Shown one piece after another: positions 9,904-23,314 of a stretch of 64,000 bases of DNA. Source of the stretch: Dactylellina haptotyla (taxonomy: Eukaryota > Ascomycota > Orbiliomycetes > Orbiliales > Orbiliaceae); assembly GCA_031310005.1 (NCBI GenBank), contig CM062379.1, positions 3,658,001 through 3,722,000 of the forward strand. The letters are read 5' to 3'. The position numbers and the translations under genes were made by a program. Under the pieces are notes generated by a model. The model worked only from the letters and a program-made list of their open reading frames with translations. It searched no databases and was not told where the DNA came from. Positions within the stretch are counted from its first letter, which is position 1. The number at the start of each line of letters is the position of its first letter.

Positions 9904-10545
9904 ATGGCATCCACATTACGCATTGCCTCGCGGGCTCTCCCTCGCATCTCCGGCGCTTTCAGCAGAGCTGCTCTTCCCGCTCGAGTTCTCAACGCCCCAC
10001 TGAGCCGACGAGAGTTCTCAAGGACCGCTGGTCGTTTCGAAAGTACGCCACTACTCCTACTATCACTCACGCATATACTTCCTATCTGCTGCCTCTATAA
10101 GAATATCTACAATTGTTAAAATCGATAACCTTACTAATAGTCCGATTTGTACATATAAACAGTTATCAAAAAATACACCCAAGACCACGAATGGGTCTCT
10201 CTCGATACTGACACCGGAATCGCTACTGTCGGAATCACAGATTACGCCCAAAACCAGCTAGGCGAGGTCGTCTTTGTCGAACTGCCGGAGGTGGGAGAGA
10301 CGAAAGAGGCGGGAGAAAGTATCGGTGCGGTAGAGAGCGTAAAGTCGGCATCGGACATCATCTCGCCTCTCAGTGGTACTATTGTAGAGCCGAACACAGT
10401 TCTCGGGGATTCCCCGACCCTGATCAATTCTGAAGCTGAAACCGGGGAAGGATGGGTTGTGAAGATCCAGGTGACCGATCAGGTCAATGACGAGCTCAAG
10501 GACTTGATGGACGCAGAGGCGTATGCAAACTTCACGAGTAAATAA
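9904..10545 (+). CDS. GCV3: Glycine cleavage system H protein, mitochondrial
   Basis: Exons 9904-10042 and 10163-10545 give about 173 residues. The first about 45 residues are Arg/Ala/Ser-rich without acidic residues until the end (MASTLRIASRALPRISGAFS), a typical mitochondrial presequence. The mature part begins IIKKYTQDHEWVS and holds the lipoyl domain, with the lipoylated lysine in GAVESVKSASD. ISPLSGTIVEPNT, SEAETGEGW and DAEAYANF complete the family pattern. H protein carries the aminomethyl group between the P, T and L proteins of the glycine decarboxylase complex in the matrix. Length is as expected. The stop is 543 bp from the 3' end of the convergent hydrolase gene. Confidence 0.95.
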
Positions 10546-11087
10546 TTCAAAAGATGGGCTGGTTGATTGTCACGTCTAAAGTTAAGAGGCAAGCGGTGGA
10601 TTGAATATATCTTTCTTTCTCTACTTAAAACGAAGAAGAAGAAAAAAAGTGTCGAGAATGGGTAAATTTTCTGGCTCGTAGGATAGCTTTAACAACTATA
10701 ATGTGCATATGATATCGAATTGAACGGCTTCAACGCCGATTTTACTCTTCGTAAGGGTTCTGTGAGCAGTTCCCAAAGCAATATGCATCAGGGAGAAAAA
10801 TCAGGTATCTACTCTCCGGCAATTTGGTTGTCCCATGAAAACAAACTGCCTCCTAGTCCAGCGAAGGCGATTTGGTTAAAGCAAGATATTTGGTAGTTCG
10901 GGCTCAGAGCGCATCAACACTGATATATTATCAACAGACAGAATACTTAGGCGCATGCCTACGAAGTCAAAGGAATGTGTGTGTATATTATCAAAATTAA
11001 AGAGCGGCATGATGCAATGTGGTAGAGCTTGAAAGCTGATAAAAGTCTAGTTGAGGACTGTCATCAAAGGTCACAGATGAATGACCT
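10546..11087. other. Convergent 3' regions of GCV3 and the serine hydrolase gene
   Basis: The sequence is moderately AT-rich with no gene, RNA gene or repeat that I can support. It presumably holds the two 3' untranslated regions. Confidence 0.4.
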
Positions 11088-13595
11088 TTACACCCTTGAA
11101 TCGTACCAATTTATGCTCCACTTCATAACCTGCTTCCTAACACCATCCAGCATGTCCTTGTATCCTGGGTTGGTGGTCGAGGTGAACATATACATGTGCG
11201 CGGAGACTTCGTCGGCCGCCTTGTCATTCAATTGTGTGTACCACCAGGTCCTCAAATCTCGGCTTCCCATATCAATATCCGCAGCCGCTCGATTATCAGA
11301 GGTGGTGGTCGCTGCCGTTGGAGTCGACGGGCCTGGAGCATATCCCGTAGGCGATGAAGCCGACGGTGAGCTGACCTTGGGCTTTGGAGGTAGTGAGCAA
11401 AATGTCCTAATCCCACCTCCTCCAACGTCCAGCGTCTTCCCATCTGGCGTCGCAGCCGATTTGGCGCCCTTGCCCAAGAGAGTATAAAAATTGGCGATGC
11501 CAACTCCGGGCACTGATGACGCTCGCACAATTCTGGCCTTCAGCTCCTCTGGCTTGAACAATATCCCTACAAACTCCAAGTGTGAAGTTACCCACGTGTA
11601 CCCTTGCGTGATATTCGATCTATTCGTGTAGACGGCTGCGCCAGCAGCAGCAGAGGCTGTTGTAGCGGCCGCCGCCGCCAATGCCAAACTTTTCCATCCC
11701 CATCCGCCTCCAGCAGCTTGTCCCGCAGCTGGAAGGGCAGCAGCTTGCGCACCGGACGAAGACGTCGCCACTGAAGCCGTAGAAGCCGCGCCTTGGGTCT
11801 GGAAGAACCCCAACGACTTCGCGATGGTCGAGGCAGTCGTGAACGCATCCGACGCAGCCCGAAAGTTATTCTCCGCACTGTTGGCAAACATGCTCGCCGA
11901 AAGGCCCTAAAAAACACACATTTCACGAAAACAAATATCACTATTACCGCTCATCACTTTGGTGAAAAAAGGACGGAAGCAGGCCGAAGGGAGTGGTATG
12001 TACCAGATACGGCGTATCAAAAGCACAGATGCCAATGATAGCCGGGAACAAGATAGTTTCATCACGCAAGGCATCATTGTCGTACAAGCTTCCAAAGTAC
12101 GAGTCCTGATTCCTCCGCGGGTCTAGGCTGCCACCGCCAGGAGGTGTCCGCCTGCTACCAGAGTCCCTTGGAGACGCAGCCGGTGGCTTTACGACTTTGT
12201 CATCGACAATTGCAAGCAGCGTGTCAGCAGCTACGATCCCTCCCATCGAGTGGGCCAGTAGCACCACCCTGATCGAGGGATCCATTTGTGCCGATGGGTT
12301 GTCATTCTGAATTTCGGTGTCGATAACGAGATTTTGAAGCCTATAGATTTTTTCTCGCTTTTCCATTAACGTTTCCAAATACGTCAATGAAGAAGGGTTC
12401 AGACATGGGTGAGATTAAACACTAGTCCCTTCCCCAAATAAGCAAGCATGACAGGTGAGAATATTCGAAAAGAGCTATGAAAATGGAACCAGATAGAGGA
12501 TGCCAATCAGAATCATTCAATATCCGGATAAAATGTTGACGCAGCAGCAGGAGCAGCATTGGCGCCTCCTGACGAAACCGCAAGAAGGCACAGCAGCTTC
12601 AAGGGTCAAATAGCGTGGCTGCTCCAGTTGCACACTTTTCAAAACCAGCTGCAACTGCACGGTAGCAGCAAATTGGGTCATCGGCTTTTATTCTGGATAT
12701 CGCAACCCCCCAGAGGCTAGCCCCATTCAACCTCACTGCCTTGTCGTCATCACGCCGCAGCACAATGGGAGAGCCGCCGGCAGGATTGAAGAGGTCGAAT
12801 CATATGCAACCAAGAGAATGTAGAACGAATCGATATAGCAAGTCCAATGGGCAAGGGTAAGGCGCGAAAACGCACAAGCTAAAATATTCGAAAAACAATA
12901 ATATAATTCAATTGGGAAAAAAAAAAAAAAGATATTCCCTACCATTCTCGAAAATTTGCCACAGCTTCGGGCAGAAGGCCTCTGGTATCGTATCTCGGGT
13001 ACACGACAGCCTTCACGCCGATGTTCGGAAGGAACCTTTGCAGTGTCTGCTGAAGATGCTGTTACATCCCCACAGCGGAAACGCAATTCGATGATGGGTC
13101 TCAGCATACGAAAAATGACATTTTCATTTTTTTGATAAGATGTTTTTAGTCTGCACCTTGTTTGGGGGTTTGGATCCACCCAGAAGGCGAGAGAAAAAAA
13201 ATAGATACGTGCTAGGGTGTGAAGAGTCTCAGCGGAAATACCTCAGGAAAGAGACCGAAAGTATCGTCGCCGCCCTAATCCGATGGGAAGGATAAAAAAA
13301 ATAGTAGACTTTAGTTAAAACTGTTGATTATCATGGACTGGACTAATTCAGATATCCCAGGAAGAAGAGGAAAAAGGAAAGGGATGCATGCAGTCAAGCA
13401 CGAAAAAAGGTTATAATACTGCATGGGAGCGAAACGATCTTGTAAGAGCAATTGACTGCCGAAAGGAAAGGTGGAGTACCTTATTCCCCCCTAGGGGTGG
13501 GGAAATGTGGTGGTGGTGGTGGTGAACAGCGGCTGATGTCAACTAACCTTGAAGCCGTGGATGAAAACTAACAGTAACGTCCGTTTCCGTGCCAT
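11088..13595 (-). CDS. Alpha/beta-hydrolase (DUF676-like serine esterase)
   Basis: Five exons close in frame: 13595-13548, 13274-13242, 13049-12943, 12340-12004 and 11906-11088, giving about 447 residues. Exon 1 is MARKRTLLLVFIHGFK, the oxyanion-hole HG strand. Exon 2 is only 33 nt (GGDDTFGLFPE). Exon 3 encodes VKAVVYPRYDTRGLL. Exon 4 holds the nucleophile elbow VVLLAHSMGGIVAADTLL, with the Ser at the centre of the AHSMGG turn, and ends IIGICAFDTPYL. Exon 5 has an Ala-rich hydrophobic segment (LALAAAAATTASAAAGAAV) that may be a membrane span or cleft, then a low-complexity Pro/Ser linker and a conserved-looking end (WWYTQLNDKAADEVSAHMYM). The family fold is that of lipases and esterases; the substrate is unknown. 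The long third intron (602 nt) is unusual for this window. Confidence 0.78.
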
Positions 13596-16500
13596 CAAAG
13601 CGGACCTTGAAATCTGAGAAAATAGGAAGTCGGGATTGTAGAACTTGTCTTGGGGATGGGATAGGCGTATGGCGGTGGTGGTGGTGGGAAAGGAATAGGT
13701 TGGATTGGTTTGAAAAAGAAAGTCAAAGAGGACCGATCCTGGTTGGTTGTTCCAGCGATTGTGGTGGAACAAGCTGATGAGGAGGAACAAGAGCTCGGTC
13801 GGTTCGAAGTTGAGTTCGTTCGAACGCCCACGAACGAAACGAGCGAGCGAGTTAGCGAGCAAGCACAGCAGCCCAAGCACAGCAAACAAGTCCGTCCGGC
13901 GGTGGCACCGCGACAATTACCACTCGGGGACCGCGGGGCGTCAACCAATTAGTCTCGAGTAGCTTTGCTTTGTGTGGTCAGGCAGATGGCCACGAAAATC
14001 CTGTGCGGGCGGGGCGAACGATCGAAAAAAGCTGGCAAAGTCAGGATGGGACTATCATGCGAACAAACAAAGCAGGCTGAAGTCTCGAAATTCGAACGGA
14101 AAATGCCTGAGATTGGCTAAAAACAGCGCGTGTGTCGTAGTTGCATACAATTTCACGGGCCCCGGCCTACGCTACGTTTTAACATTAATAGGTTATTGTA
14201 CCCAGAAACGGACGGCATGCCTCTGAAAGTTATGTTGCATGCAAGGACTCAACTGATCCTGTCCCGCCTGCGAGCAGCATCAGATCAGAGCGACAAGACG
14301 GGCCCAGTCAAAGCAAGTCAAAGACGACCAAGTCAGGTTGTACCTCAGACTGTGCGTCAAGGTACCCTGCCTTTGGCCGTATGATCTTTCTAGATCGCTA
14401 ACTAGCAACACCCCTGTCGGCGTGCCAGTATTTTTCATGTTTCTCGACATTTTAACTCGGTGTAGAATCTAACATTTACGTTTTTTGCTCGCCCCCTTGC
14501 TCCTGTCTCGTTCTTGACTTCTTCCTCGGTAGTCTCAGCTTGTGCCGATCTTGCAGACGGGGAGCAGAGGGAAGGGAAATGGTGGATCGAAAAAATTATA
14601 GCGTTTGGCTGCTAATGTTAGTGAACAGATGCTGGGGGGTTTAATGCATGTCGTCGGTGGTCATTTATTCGGAAGCTGCGATGAGCGGACGAAGAAAAAA
14701 AAAACAAAATTCGTTAAAATTTAGCTTGGCTATCTGCAAGAGGCTACAAGTACCCGGCCAGCATGATTCATACTCGCAAACAATCGGGCAAACTAAATTA
14801 GATATACAGAGTAATCTGGTAAATGTACCTGTAGCTCAAAGGATTGCGATATCAAAGAGAGATAGCAGATGCAAGCCGATGCTGGTACAAACGTCAATAT
14901 GGTGCTCATTGTACATGGTGGCTGCGAAACGCAAAAAGTAATCCTGACGTCCTGCAGCTTCCATGTCTTCCGAGGAAAAGACGTGGATTATTAAGACACC
15001 GAAAATAAAAGAAAGCACGCTCGAAGGGTCAGAGAACAGGTGACCAGCCCTGGGAGCGGCAAGGCAAATGTTTCAATATCAAAAATCTCTCCTTGTCTTC
15101 TTTGACGCCTGCCAGGTCAGCTATGTGCACATTCGACTGTCCAAAATGATAGGGACCTATATCGGGAGCCTTGGCCATTGGCTGGCTGAATTTGCTGCAG
15201 CTTTATCACCCTGTTTTCAAATTCGTTCAAGATTGTTCGTAGACCAGCCTTTATGGGGAGAACTGCCAATGTTGGAAAGGCGAAGCTGGTGATCCGTCCA
15301 AAGGCGTCGCCAACCTCGCGCGTGTGTTGTGCAAGCACTGCTACCCTACCCCCAGACGTTGATTCGCTAGAGAAAGTTCCAGCCTCATTGAATTGCAGCT
15401 TCAGCACACGGAAATTTGCAAATATCATAGCAAGTTTTCTTAACAGTTTAGCAACTCTGGCTTGTTTGCGCTTGCAAGGTCCTCCTTTTGAGACCCGTGC
15501 ACAGCTTCCTAATGCTAAGCTAAGACCCTCGGTCACAGATTCTAATATGCCGCATTGAATAAAAAGGGGATTAAAGACGTTGTGGGCCACGATCGATTAT
15601 ATCGGTCGGATACATAGGACGATGAACCGTATGTTGTCGCAGCACCCCGAAACCAAGCCCCGAAGCTCGAATATTACTTCTGAGTTTGGCATTCGTCAAA
15701 TCGTCCAGATCACGAGCTAAAACGAGTGGATTCAACATCAAGCTAAGGGATTACCCAGACAGGGTTCAAAGACCCGAAGTGAGATAGAAACGTAAACTTG
15801 CAAAGTAACAGCTGAGCTGAGGCAAAAGGAAACTGCCCGTATCATAGCAAGAGCTTCAAAAATAACGTATAAGGAGGCTCGCAGGCGGCATGGCTCGTGA
15901 AAGGGTGGTGTGCGGGAGGTGCGTCTCTCTCCTGTGAGTAATTGCCATGATCTGAAAGTTTACTTGGGATCGTAATACGAAACCCGCTTCATCATCGAAT
16001 GCATGATATTGAAAAAGCACAATAGCCAGATATGGCATGTCAGCGGCTAGGTTGGAATACCAAAGAAGTGATCGGCTATTGTGGAGATTGGGCAAAAACT
16101 CATCTATTTTGCTCTGCGTGGAACACCGGCAAATGGATCCTACCTGTAGTCCCAAGACCAACAGCCATCCCACCATCCGTGGCCATGGGATGCTCCGCGT
16201 TGCGTGTCTTGTTCAAGCCAGAAAGTGGGGACCCAGTTGGGGAGGGGCGTTAGTGTGGTGCGCGAGAGATTGAGGAGGGTGGACGGGCATAACGGTCCAG
16301 GCTGCTTCGACAATGTAAGACGTTTATCCTTGCCTGCCTGGCCTGGTTATGCAGCCGGGTTCACCGCACTTAATCAGATACATTTGGCGATTTATCATCT
16401 GCTCGTTTGCTGGTGGTTTGTCCCCTCCATATCGCGCGACCCCTCCTTTCCACCTCTTTCCGAGCATGGGCAAGTTTTTTTTTTCGTTCCATTCGAAGCC

Positions 16501-19500
16501 CCAAACCCAGATCCACGCAAGATGCACGAAAGGCACCGGCATTAGCTCTTTACGCGTTCCGAGAAGGCAAAAGAGCAAGTGGATCTTTTGTTGAATACAA
16601 GTCACCATCCACATGACAATCGAAAATTCAATATTCGCTGAAACCTACGACGAATTTTAGTGGCAAAGCTTCCTTCTGATATGCTGCCCAGCCATGCAAA
16701 TACGATTAGAGATAGCAGGTAGGCGCATAGCGATTCTTTGACACATCAAAGCACAAGCGAAGGGGTTCGGAAGCTGAAGGAAATGCCGGCTCGATGATCG
16801 GCTTCGCGGTGCTCGAGCAGTGCCTGCCTGAGCCGTGCATTTCATTCAATTGCGACATATGATTGTGAACCTATGATGCCGGCATGCCCACTTGAAGGAT
16901 GTACATTTGGAGCAGGAGCTTTGAGTATCCATCTGAATGTGATAAATTGGTTCCTTATTGCTCGCCGACCGATTCTGCCACGGATGGTTCAAATGGGATC
17001 GCTTAACTTCACCGCTTTTGAATGCCCATTCGGAGTTCGTTTCTTCAAGGGTGTACCTGCTCAAGGGATAAGAGTTTTTTTTTTTTTTTTTCAACTGGGG
17101 CGACATGTATGATGTAGATACAAACCAGACTGTACCCAGACGGAGTATCAACTTACATCCGAGACATCGAGAGAAGAAGAAGAAAGCAAAAAGGACTCTT
17201 CGGAGAGCGCACCTGCAGGGGCTGCAATCAGCGTCTCTGTTATGACGATTCAATGTGAAGATTTCCTATTATATGTGATCCAGCAATAAGCAGGCTTGAG
17301 CCAGGCATCGGCAAGCCGAAGATAGTAGCAACTTAACGCAACCCGACGCGGCGAAGCAAGGTTTCGCTCCCACTCCTTCACAGGTTGCCATTTGCCAGAG
17401 ATCCGCTAAAGCAAAGGTGCTTCTCGCCGCTCATAGGCAATTACCCATTACGCCTTGGAATCACGCGTCCATGTACATCCGACGCAGGACACCAAGCGTA
17501 AGAAAAGGAAGATGGCTGGATGGATGGATCCGTCGCACGCCGAGCTTCTGAAGAAAGACTTCAGCCTATTGGCCGGATTAATTTGGAAAGCCCACTCTGC
17601 CCAACATTTCGGCGAGTTGCTGTTCGATGAATGTACCGCCTCCTGAGTTTTCTCTCTATTGTTGGCGATATCCTGCGAACAATCTGATATCAGGTCGGTG
17701 AGCTGCAATGCAAGGTTTGATATCCTCACACAACTGAACGCCAACGAACCGCTATCCCCAAGCGTCTGTTTCGATGTTATTTTCCTGATTTGTCCAACGA
17801 AGGATGGTAGCTTGGCCTCTGATTGGTATTTGTCATTTGGTCACAAACATCGCAACCGTCAGTGCTTGCTTTGATATATGGTAACCCATGTTCGACGTGC
17901 CCGCACCCCGGGAGCTGACATGACTGGCGAACCAGAGGCAACACGTACCCGAAGGCCCGTCCTTCATGTTGCCATTCAAATAAGTACCACCCTATATCGT
18001 ATCTGCGGATATATTAAAATCACAATCTACCTTATATCACCTGTTGGACTTGTGGTGCATAAGCCGAGAAAGTTTGTCGTGTCGTCTGACGAATATACAT
18101 CCCAATAACCGACCGACCTTGCGCCGGTCCTGGAATGTGAATTATTTCTAGCCCCCTAGCATGATGATTTCGGGATTTATCGATTTACGTTCACACTTAC
18201 AGCCTCGACATTTTAAGTTCGGGTTTGATGGATGCAATGCTCTTTCCCCTGTGAGAGATCCGTTATCAAGATCACCATCTAACGTGCAGCTGCCTTCCCG
18301 GCATCCTTTGAATACTTGGGCAACTGGTATTTGTTTTTCTAGGTACATTTTCGTGTCGGTATCATAAAAGCGCTTGTATACGTGTTTGTAACTCGGAAAT
18401 TTCTCAAATCGAAAGCAGAAAGCAGCCTTGGGCGAATTTTCGCACTCGCGAAATCGTCGATTATTGATGCACAACACATATAGGGCATTTGTGTTGGTTC
18501 GAGGTTGAATGGATGGCGGTTCAAGAAGTTCCACACTTGAGCACTTAGTGGCCAACCAAATGCCTTGGGTGGGCGGCCAACCCATCATCGGTCGTATTCG
18601 CACGCGCAGAGAAGGCTCTGATAATGATAACTTCATGTGTTTCTGACCAAAAACGCCTTTTAGCTGCACCCTGTTATGACCTCACGGCATGAATCTGGTT
18701 TCTCCTTGCTGCACAACCGGGTTGTTGAGGCGGACACAAAATGTATTCCGAATCTGACAGGATATTAACGTTTGCCTTCATGGATCGAAAGCAACTTATT
18801 GGCTTCTTATAGCCTTGAACGATGACAAGGGCTGTGAAAAACGCAGCATCAATCACCAAGCCGTTCCGGAGAGATGCGAAGGGAACGAAGCGCTGTTCAA
18901 GGAGAAGAAAACTGGCCGCCAACTCAAACTCTCATCTTCCGTGTGGCATCCCGACGGACAAGGGATGTTTCTTCATCTTCGTTGGCAAATGATGCGGGAA
19001 GGTAACAAAATGTAGTAATAGTTCCCAAGACAGGTACTCGGACGCAAAATATCTAAAGAAAACCATCCATCTCCACATTTTGAGAAAATAGTCCTGCACC
19101 GACGCCCTAGACCAGACACGAAAAATCCCTCCACTGGAACGAGGAGATCACGTTCTAGGTTACGAAATAGACCAATCATCGGCCACCTGCTTCTAAGGAA
19201 GTCTGTGTGTGACAAACAACACGGCTGGGATCGCACAAGGAGAGGTTTCGACTAAAAGATTTAAGTCCCATGCCAGGCTTTAAGACTGTCCGCAACAGGC
19301 TATTGGCTGGATGGGGTTGCCACGGTCTGATCCTATTTGCTCCAGATCGCTGCTAATTGCTGGTTTAGCTGAAAGGGAAGGGGGGGTCATATGTTGGGGC
19401 TTCGTTCCACATTCCTTCTATCCGCATCGATGTCGTCTCGGCCTGAATAACGGAATAGGCCAGGCTCCAAACTGAAATTGCAGCAATTTGTTCGGCCTGT

Positions 19501-22500
19501 TTTGTTTCTTTTTTAGTTTCCCTCAGATATCACGAGCCCCCCTGGCCAGTCTCGCTGGTAACTTTGCCCAGCATATTTTCCAGTATGTGTGCGTTAGTGG
19601 ACACTGTCTGGCCCTGCAAGATCGAAAAAAGCTTAGAGGAGTTCAAGGCAGTATGTAATGCATCCCCATGCCTTCTCTCCTTTTGCCCTTCAGAGGAGCT
19701 AGGAGGCTAGACGGCCTTCTTCGCTTGCGAGCATTATGTGTCCCCCCGCCAAGGGTGCAGTATTTACAGTTGCATGAGACAAGAGGACACCAGCCAAAGT
19801 AAAATTTCACCAATTCAACCCTGTACCGCTAACTTTGGAGAGCAACATGCTTGCATTTTTTCAGTTGTCGAGCGCTCAACATTACATGCTCTTTGATGAA
19901 AAAGTACCCACCCACACAACTGCACTGCAACAAAACTCGCTTTTTTTCCCTCCAAAATATGGTTTCGTTACGTTTTTATTTTCTTATTCCTGTATCTTTT
20001 CTTTTGCATTCGTATTTCTCCCCGCCATCGACAAAGCCGTTGTCTGATTTGGTGGTGTTTCTGGGTTTCCACACGCAAGCATCATGGCACACACACGGAG
20101 AGCGCATCGTTCCCTGGAGAGAGAGTGCCTTCAAAGCTGACTGACCATCGAATGTGATACTTCCTTTTTCTAAATAACCCCTGCTTGGTAATTGCGTTAC
20201 TTGGCGAATCGTTGAAAAAACAAAAGAAAGAAAGATCCCACCTTACCAACTCAGCATGACCGCCCCCAGACTTGAATAGCAGCGACAAGCTGAAGGTTTG
20301 ATTGAAAGTGGACACCGACGACGATTGATAACCTGATGCCTTTCCAGAAACAGGGTCCTTCAAGCCCAACACATGTGGGAATCTTGTTAGTTTAGCGGCT
20401 TTTAATTTTCCCACCGCCAGCCCTTACTACATTTTATTATGTACTTGTCTATCCAAGCATTTTTGACTTCAGATTTAACCAGTTGCGCGCACCCTCGTCC
20501 CACTTGTGGAATTCGAGATTGGTCAAGTCCTGAGGCAGCTATTGATGACGGAAAGAGATACCCACAAGAAGTATCTTCAAGCAGTTTTTTGGTCAATGTG
20601 ATAGCAAAAGAAAAATACATTAAAGCAACAAAAGGCTTGCGTTGAAACTAAAACTACGTACTCCGTAATTCGTACCTGACCGAAAGTCAGGGAACGTAGG
20701 GAGGCTTGGAGACGCCCGTCGGATCGGAGAGGTACATTTCTTGCGAGTAGCATGCAAGTACCATCTCAAAGTGCCCATTTTAGACCTTATATGCAGGTTG
20801 CACCACCGCCTCGTAGTAATAGAGTGCTTGGATGTCTCAAGACCTTTAAAAGCAAGAAAGCCACTAACATCAAAGGGCAGCGGTTTTGGCAGTGCGTAAC
20901 TGGGCCAGGGTGCCAGGCAGAGAAGTGCTCCCTTTTGTGAGGAAATAAGGAGAGGAAAGAGGGCATTCCAGACCACCCCATCCCCGGTCGGTTAGAATCC
21001 CCACGGCACGGCATGGAAACTAATCCAATATCCACTTTGACTTCCCAATCGGACCACACCTCCATCCAACTCCTGCCTCAGAGATGCTCTATGTTATTAA
21101 CAGGTTCGCATATGGGGGGCTAATTATACGCACATCGAGTGATTAACACTGGCACGAGGAGGTCTCATCAAAAAGAATGAATGACATCGAGGGTGACCAT
21201 GACCTTGAACTTTTTTGGCGGACTTCCCCTAGAAAAACACACGAATGAGAGAGTTTGCGTGAGAGAGCCTGAGAGACTCTGAGTGCCGAAGCCCCGGCGC
21301 TCTTCTATACCATGTTCAGGCTTTTCCGGCCGCCGATATTATTACGCTCTGAAACTCTCACGTTTCCGCCTTTTGTTCTATATTTCTCTCAGGCTATGTA
21401 TATGTAGGTGAAGGTCAGAGTTAAACATGGTTGCAACGACAAATGAGGTCGCCAATCAGCAGGCGCTCGAACGGGGGCATTAATAGTGTCGATCAGAGGA
21501 AGAATATACGAAAAAGTACCTGCTCATCCTCAATTTGAGATACACACATCCGTGATCCCCTAGTAATGTACAAGCCCATGATGGCAGGATGGATTGGCTC
21601 CACCCTGCGTTGCTTCTACATAGCTCGGAACATCAGCAACAGTAGCCTTTTTTTGGCCGCTGGAACTGGGGCGTTTGGGTTTTGGGGGGTTGAGGCCTGC
21701 AACATTATTGAACCTGAAAAGCCACTCTCCATAGCGGATTACTGCCGTATTCGTACCTGTTCAGCCAACTTTTCCCATCAGGAAATGAAAATGTGCATGT
21801 AACCTACAATAATGATGTTTCCTTTCGGGCGGTACGCTACATAACCAAGCGTACGCACGCAAATGTACATACGCCATGTACTCAACGTCTCGCAATCTCT
21901 GTTAGGTTGTATGTCTTCATCTCTAGATATGCGCACGCAAATTATTTTCTTAAAAAAAATTAAAAAGAAAACTCAACTTGGTGACTTCTTAAACAAAGCG
22001 GCGACTACTTCCCTTAGGACCTTACACATAGTTGCGTAGCTGTATCACTTTTTTTTTAGCTTGGAGATATCGCATTCATTTTGTTCCCACCCCTCCAAGT
22101 CCCATATGACTATCCCGTTTTCAATCAACGCCCTCTTTTGCATTTAGCTCGCTTTTAACCTACGCCCCAAGGGCCGGACTAAAAGTTTGTTCTGTTTTAA
22201 GTGGTTGCTTTTGACTTTCCACTCTTTGGCTCCGTTCACTTTGTATTTTTCATTTTTCTTGTGTGAAATTGCTTTTTCGCATTCCGGGGCCACCTTGAAG
22301 GCTTCCCCGTACCACTGGACTTATTGGAGCCCACTTGAGCCTTGTTGAACCTGTGTTAGAAGCTAGCAAGCAGTTTGATATATATCCGTGGAGCCGGCCT
22401 CAAGGTGAAGTCATCAACACCAGCAATTTCTAATGGTATGTATAGAATCCCTATATACTCACATAGCCCTCCCTTATCCACACCTCGTAATTGAATAGAA

Positions 22501-23314
22501 AATTAAATCTCTCCCTTGGTGTACTAAATATTCTCGTGCCCTCTAGATAATTCAACCTGATCGGATTCCCTCAATCCAACTTTCCTGAAACCCTCCTCCA
22601 TTTCCTCCCTCTCGCACTCTTGCACACAACACACAAACCTTGCGGGTCTTGGTTAACGACATCGGACGGATTGGAACGTTCCTCAACATCAAGAAGAAGT
22701 GATTGAAAGGAACCGCCCGTAACTATACAACAAAGAATCCACACGGGTGCGCTCCTGTTACCCTGAATACCAGTTCCGATACATCAACCTGCCTATTTCC
22801 CGTGCAGTTGGACGCAATCACCCGGGTACTCGCTTTCCTCGCTCCAGCTTTATATTCGAGTTGGATATCGTTGTTCAGTCATCTCAACTAGAATCCATTC
22901 GGTACCCTGCGCATTGCCCGTCCGCTCATCGACCTTTATAAAGAACACGGACGGAACTTGATACGAAATCCCCTTCTTGCTGGTATAATTGTCCGGTTGG
23001 CATCCACTTGATCGTCTATCGGCAAACTTTTATAACCGAACCTGAAAAACAAATACTACCCCGAAACAAAGAATCGACATTTTCCTTTCACAACAGCAGG
23101 ACCTCCAGGAGTTTCCTTGCTCTGTACTCTTATTTGCTTGAGTTTTATATCAGGAACGCTGAAAGATCAAGCTTGGGACCGGCTCTTTGGATGAACGCTT
23201 CATGAAATTAGGGTGCTAGTTAATTTCCCCGTACTTCGAATCACAACACCCAGCTTCTACAGGCGCAAAAGCCTACCGGGAGGAGCCTGCCAAAACCTCA
23301 GTAACCCGGGTCTG
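13596..23314. other. 9.7-kb region without a supportable gene
   Basis: I read both strands and found no segment with recognisable protein family motifs, no tRNA or rRNA, and no transposon ends or terminal repeats. Simple tracts include GGT repeats at about 13670-13690 and a T run at 17075-17091. The longest open frames (15117-15590 and 18148-18669, both minus) have no clear family signature. The last 2 kb before the cyclin gene, with many CT-rich stretches and a GTATGT-CTAG pair near 22437-22549, could be a long, intron-containing 5' leader. The whole region could be the control region of the cyclin gene, or it could hold noncoding RNAs. Confidence 0.45.
18148..18669 (-). other. Unrecognised Cys-rich open frame
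   Basis: This is an open frame of 173 codons on the minus strand. It has eight cysteines concentrated in two patches (VLCINNRRFRECEN and NLKCRGCKCERK) and many aromatic and basic residues in between. It has no signal peptide at its first Met, no recognisable family and no splice partners that I could confirm. It may be chance, an old gene remnant or a lineage-specific exon. Confidence 0.15.

Noticed and set aside
14826-14900. A-box-like TAGCTCAAAGG, possible tRNA
   Set aside because: No B box within the next 90 bases and no cloverleaf pairing.
15117-15590. 157-codon open frame on the minus strand
   Set aside because: No family motif, overlapping open frame on the other strand, no splice partners; not distinguishable from chance.
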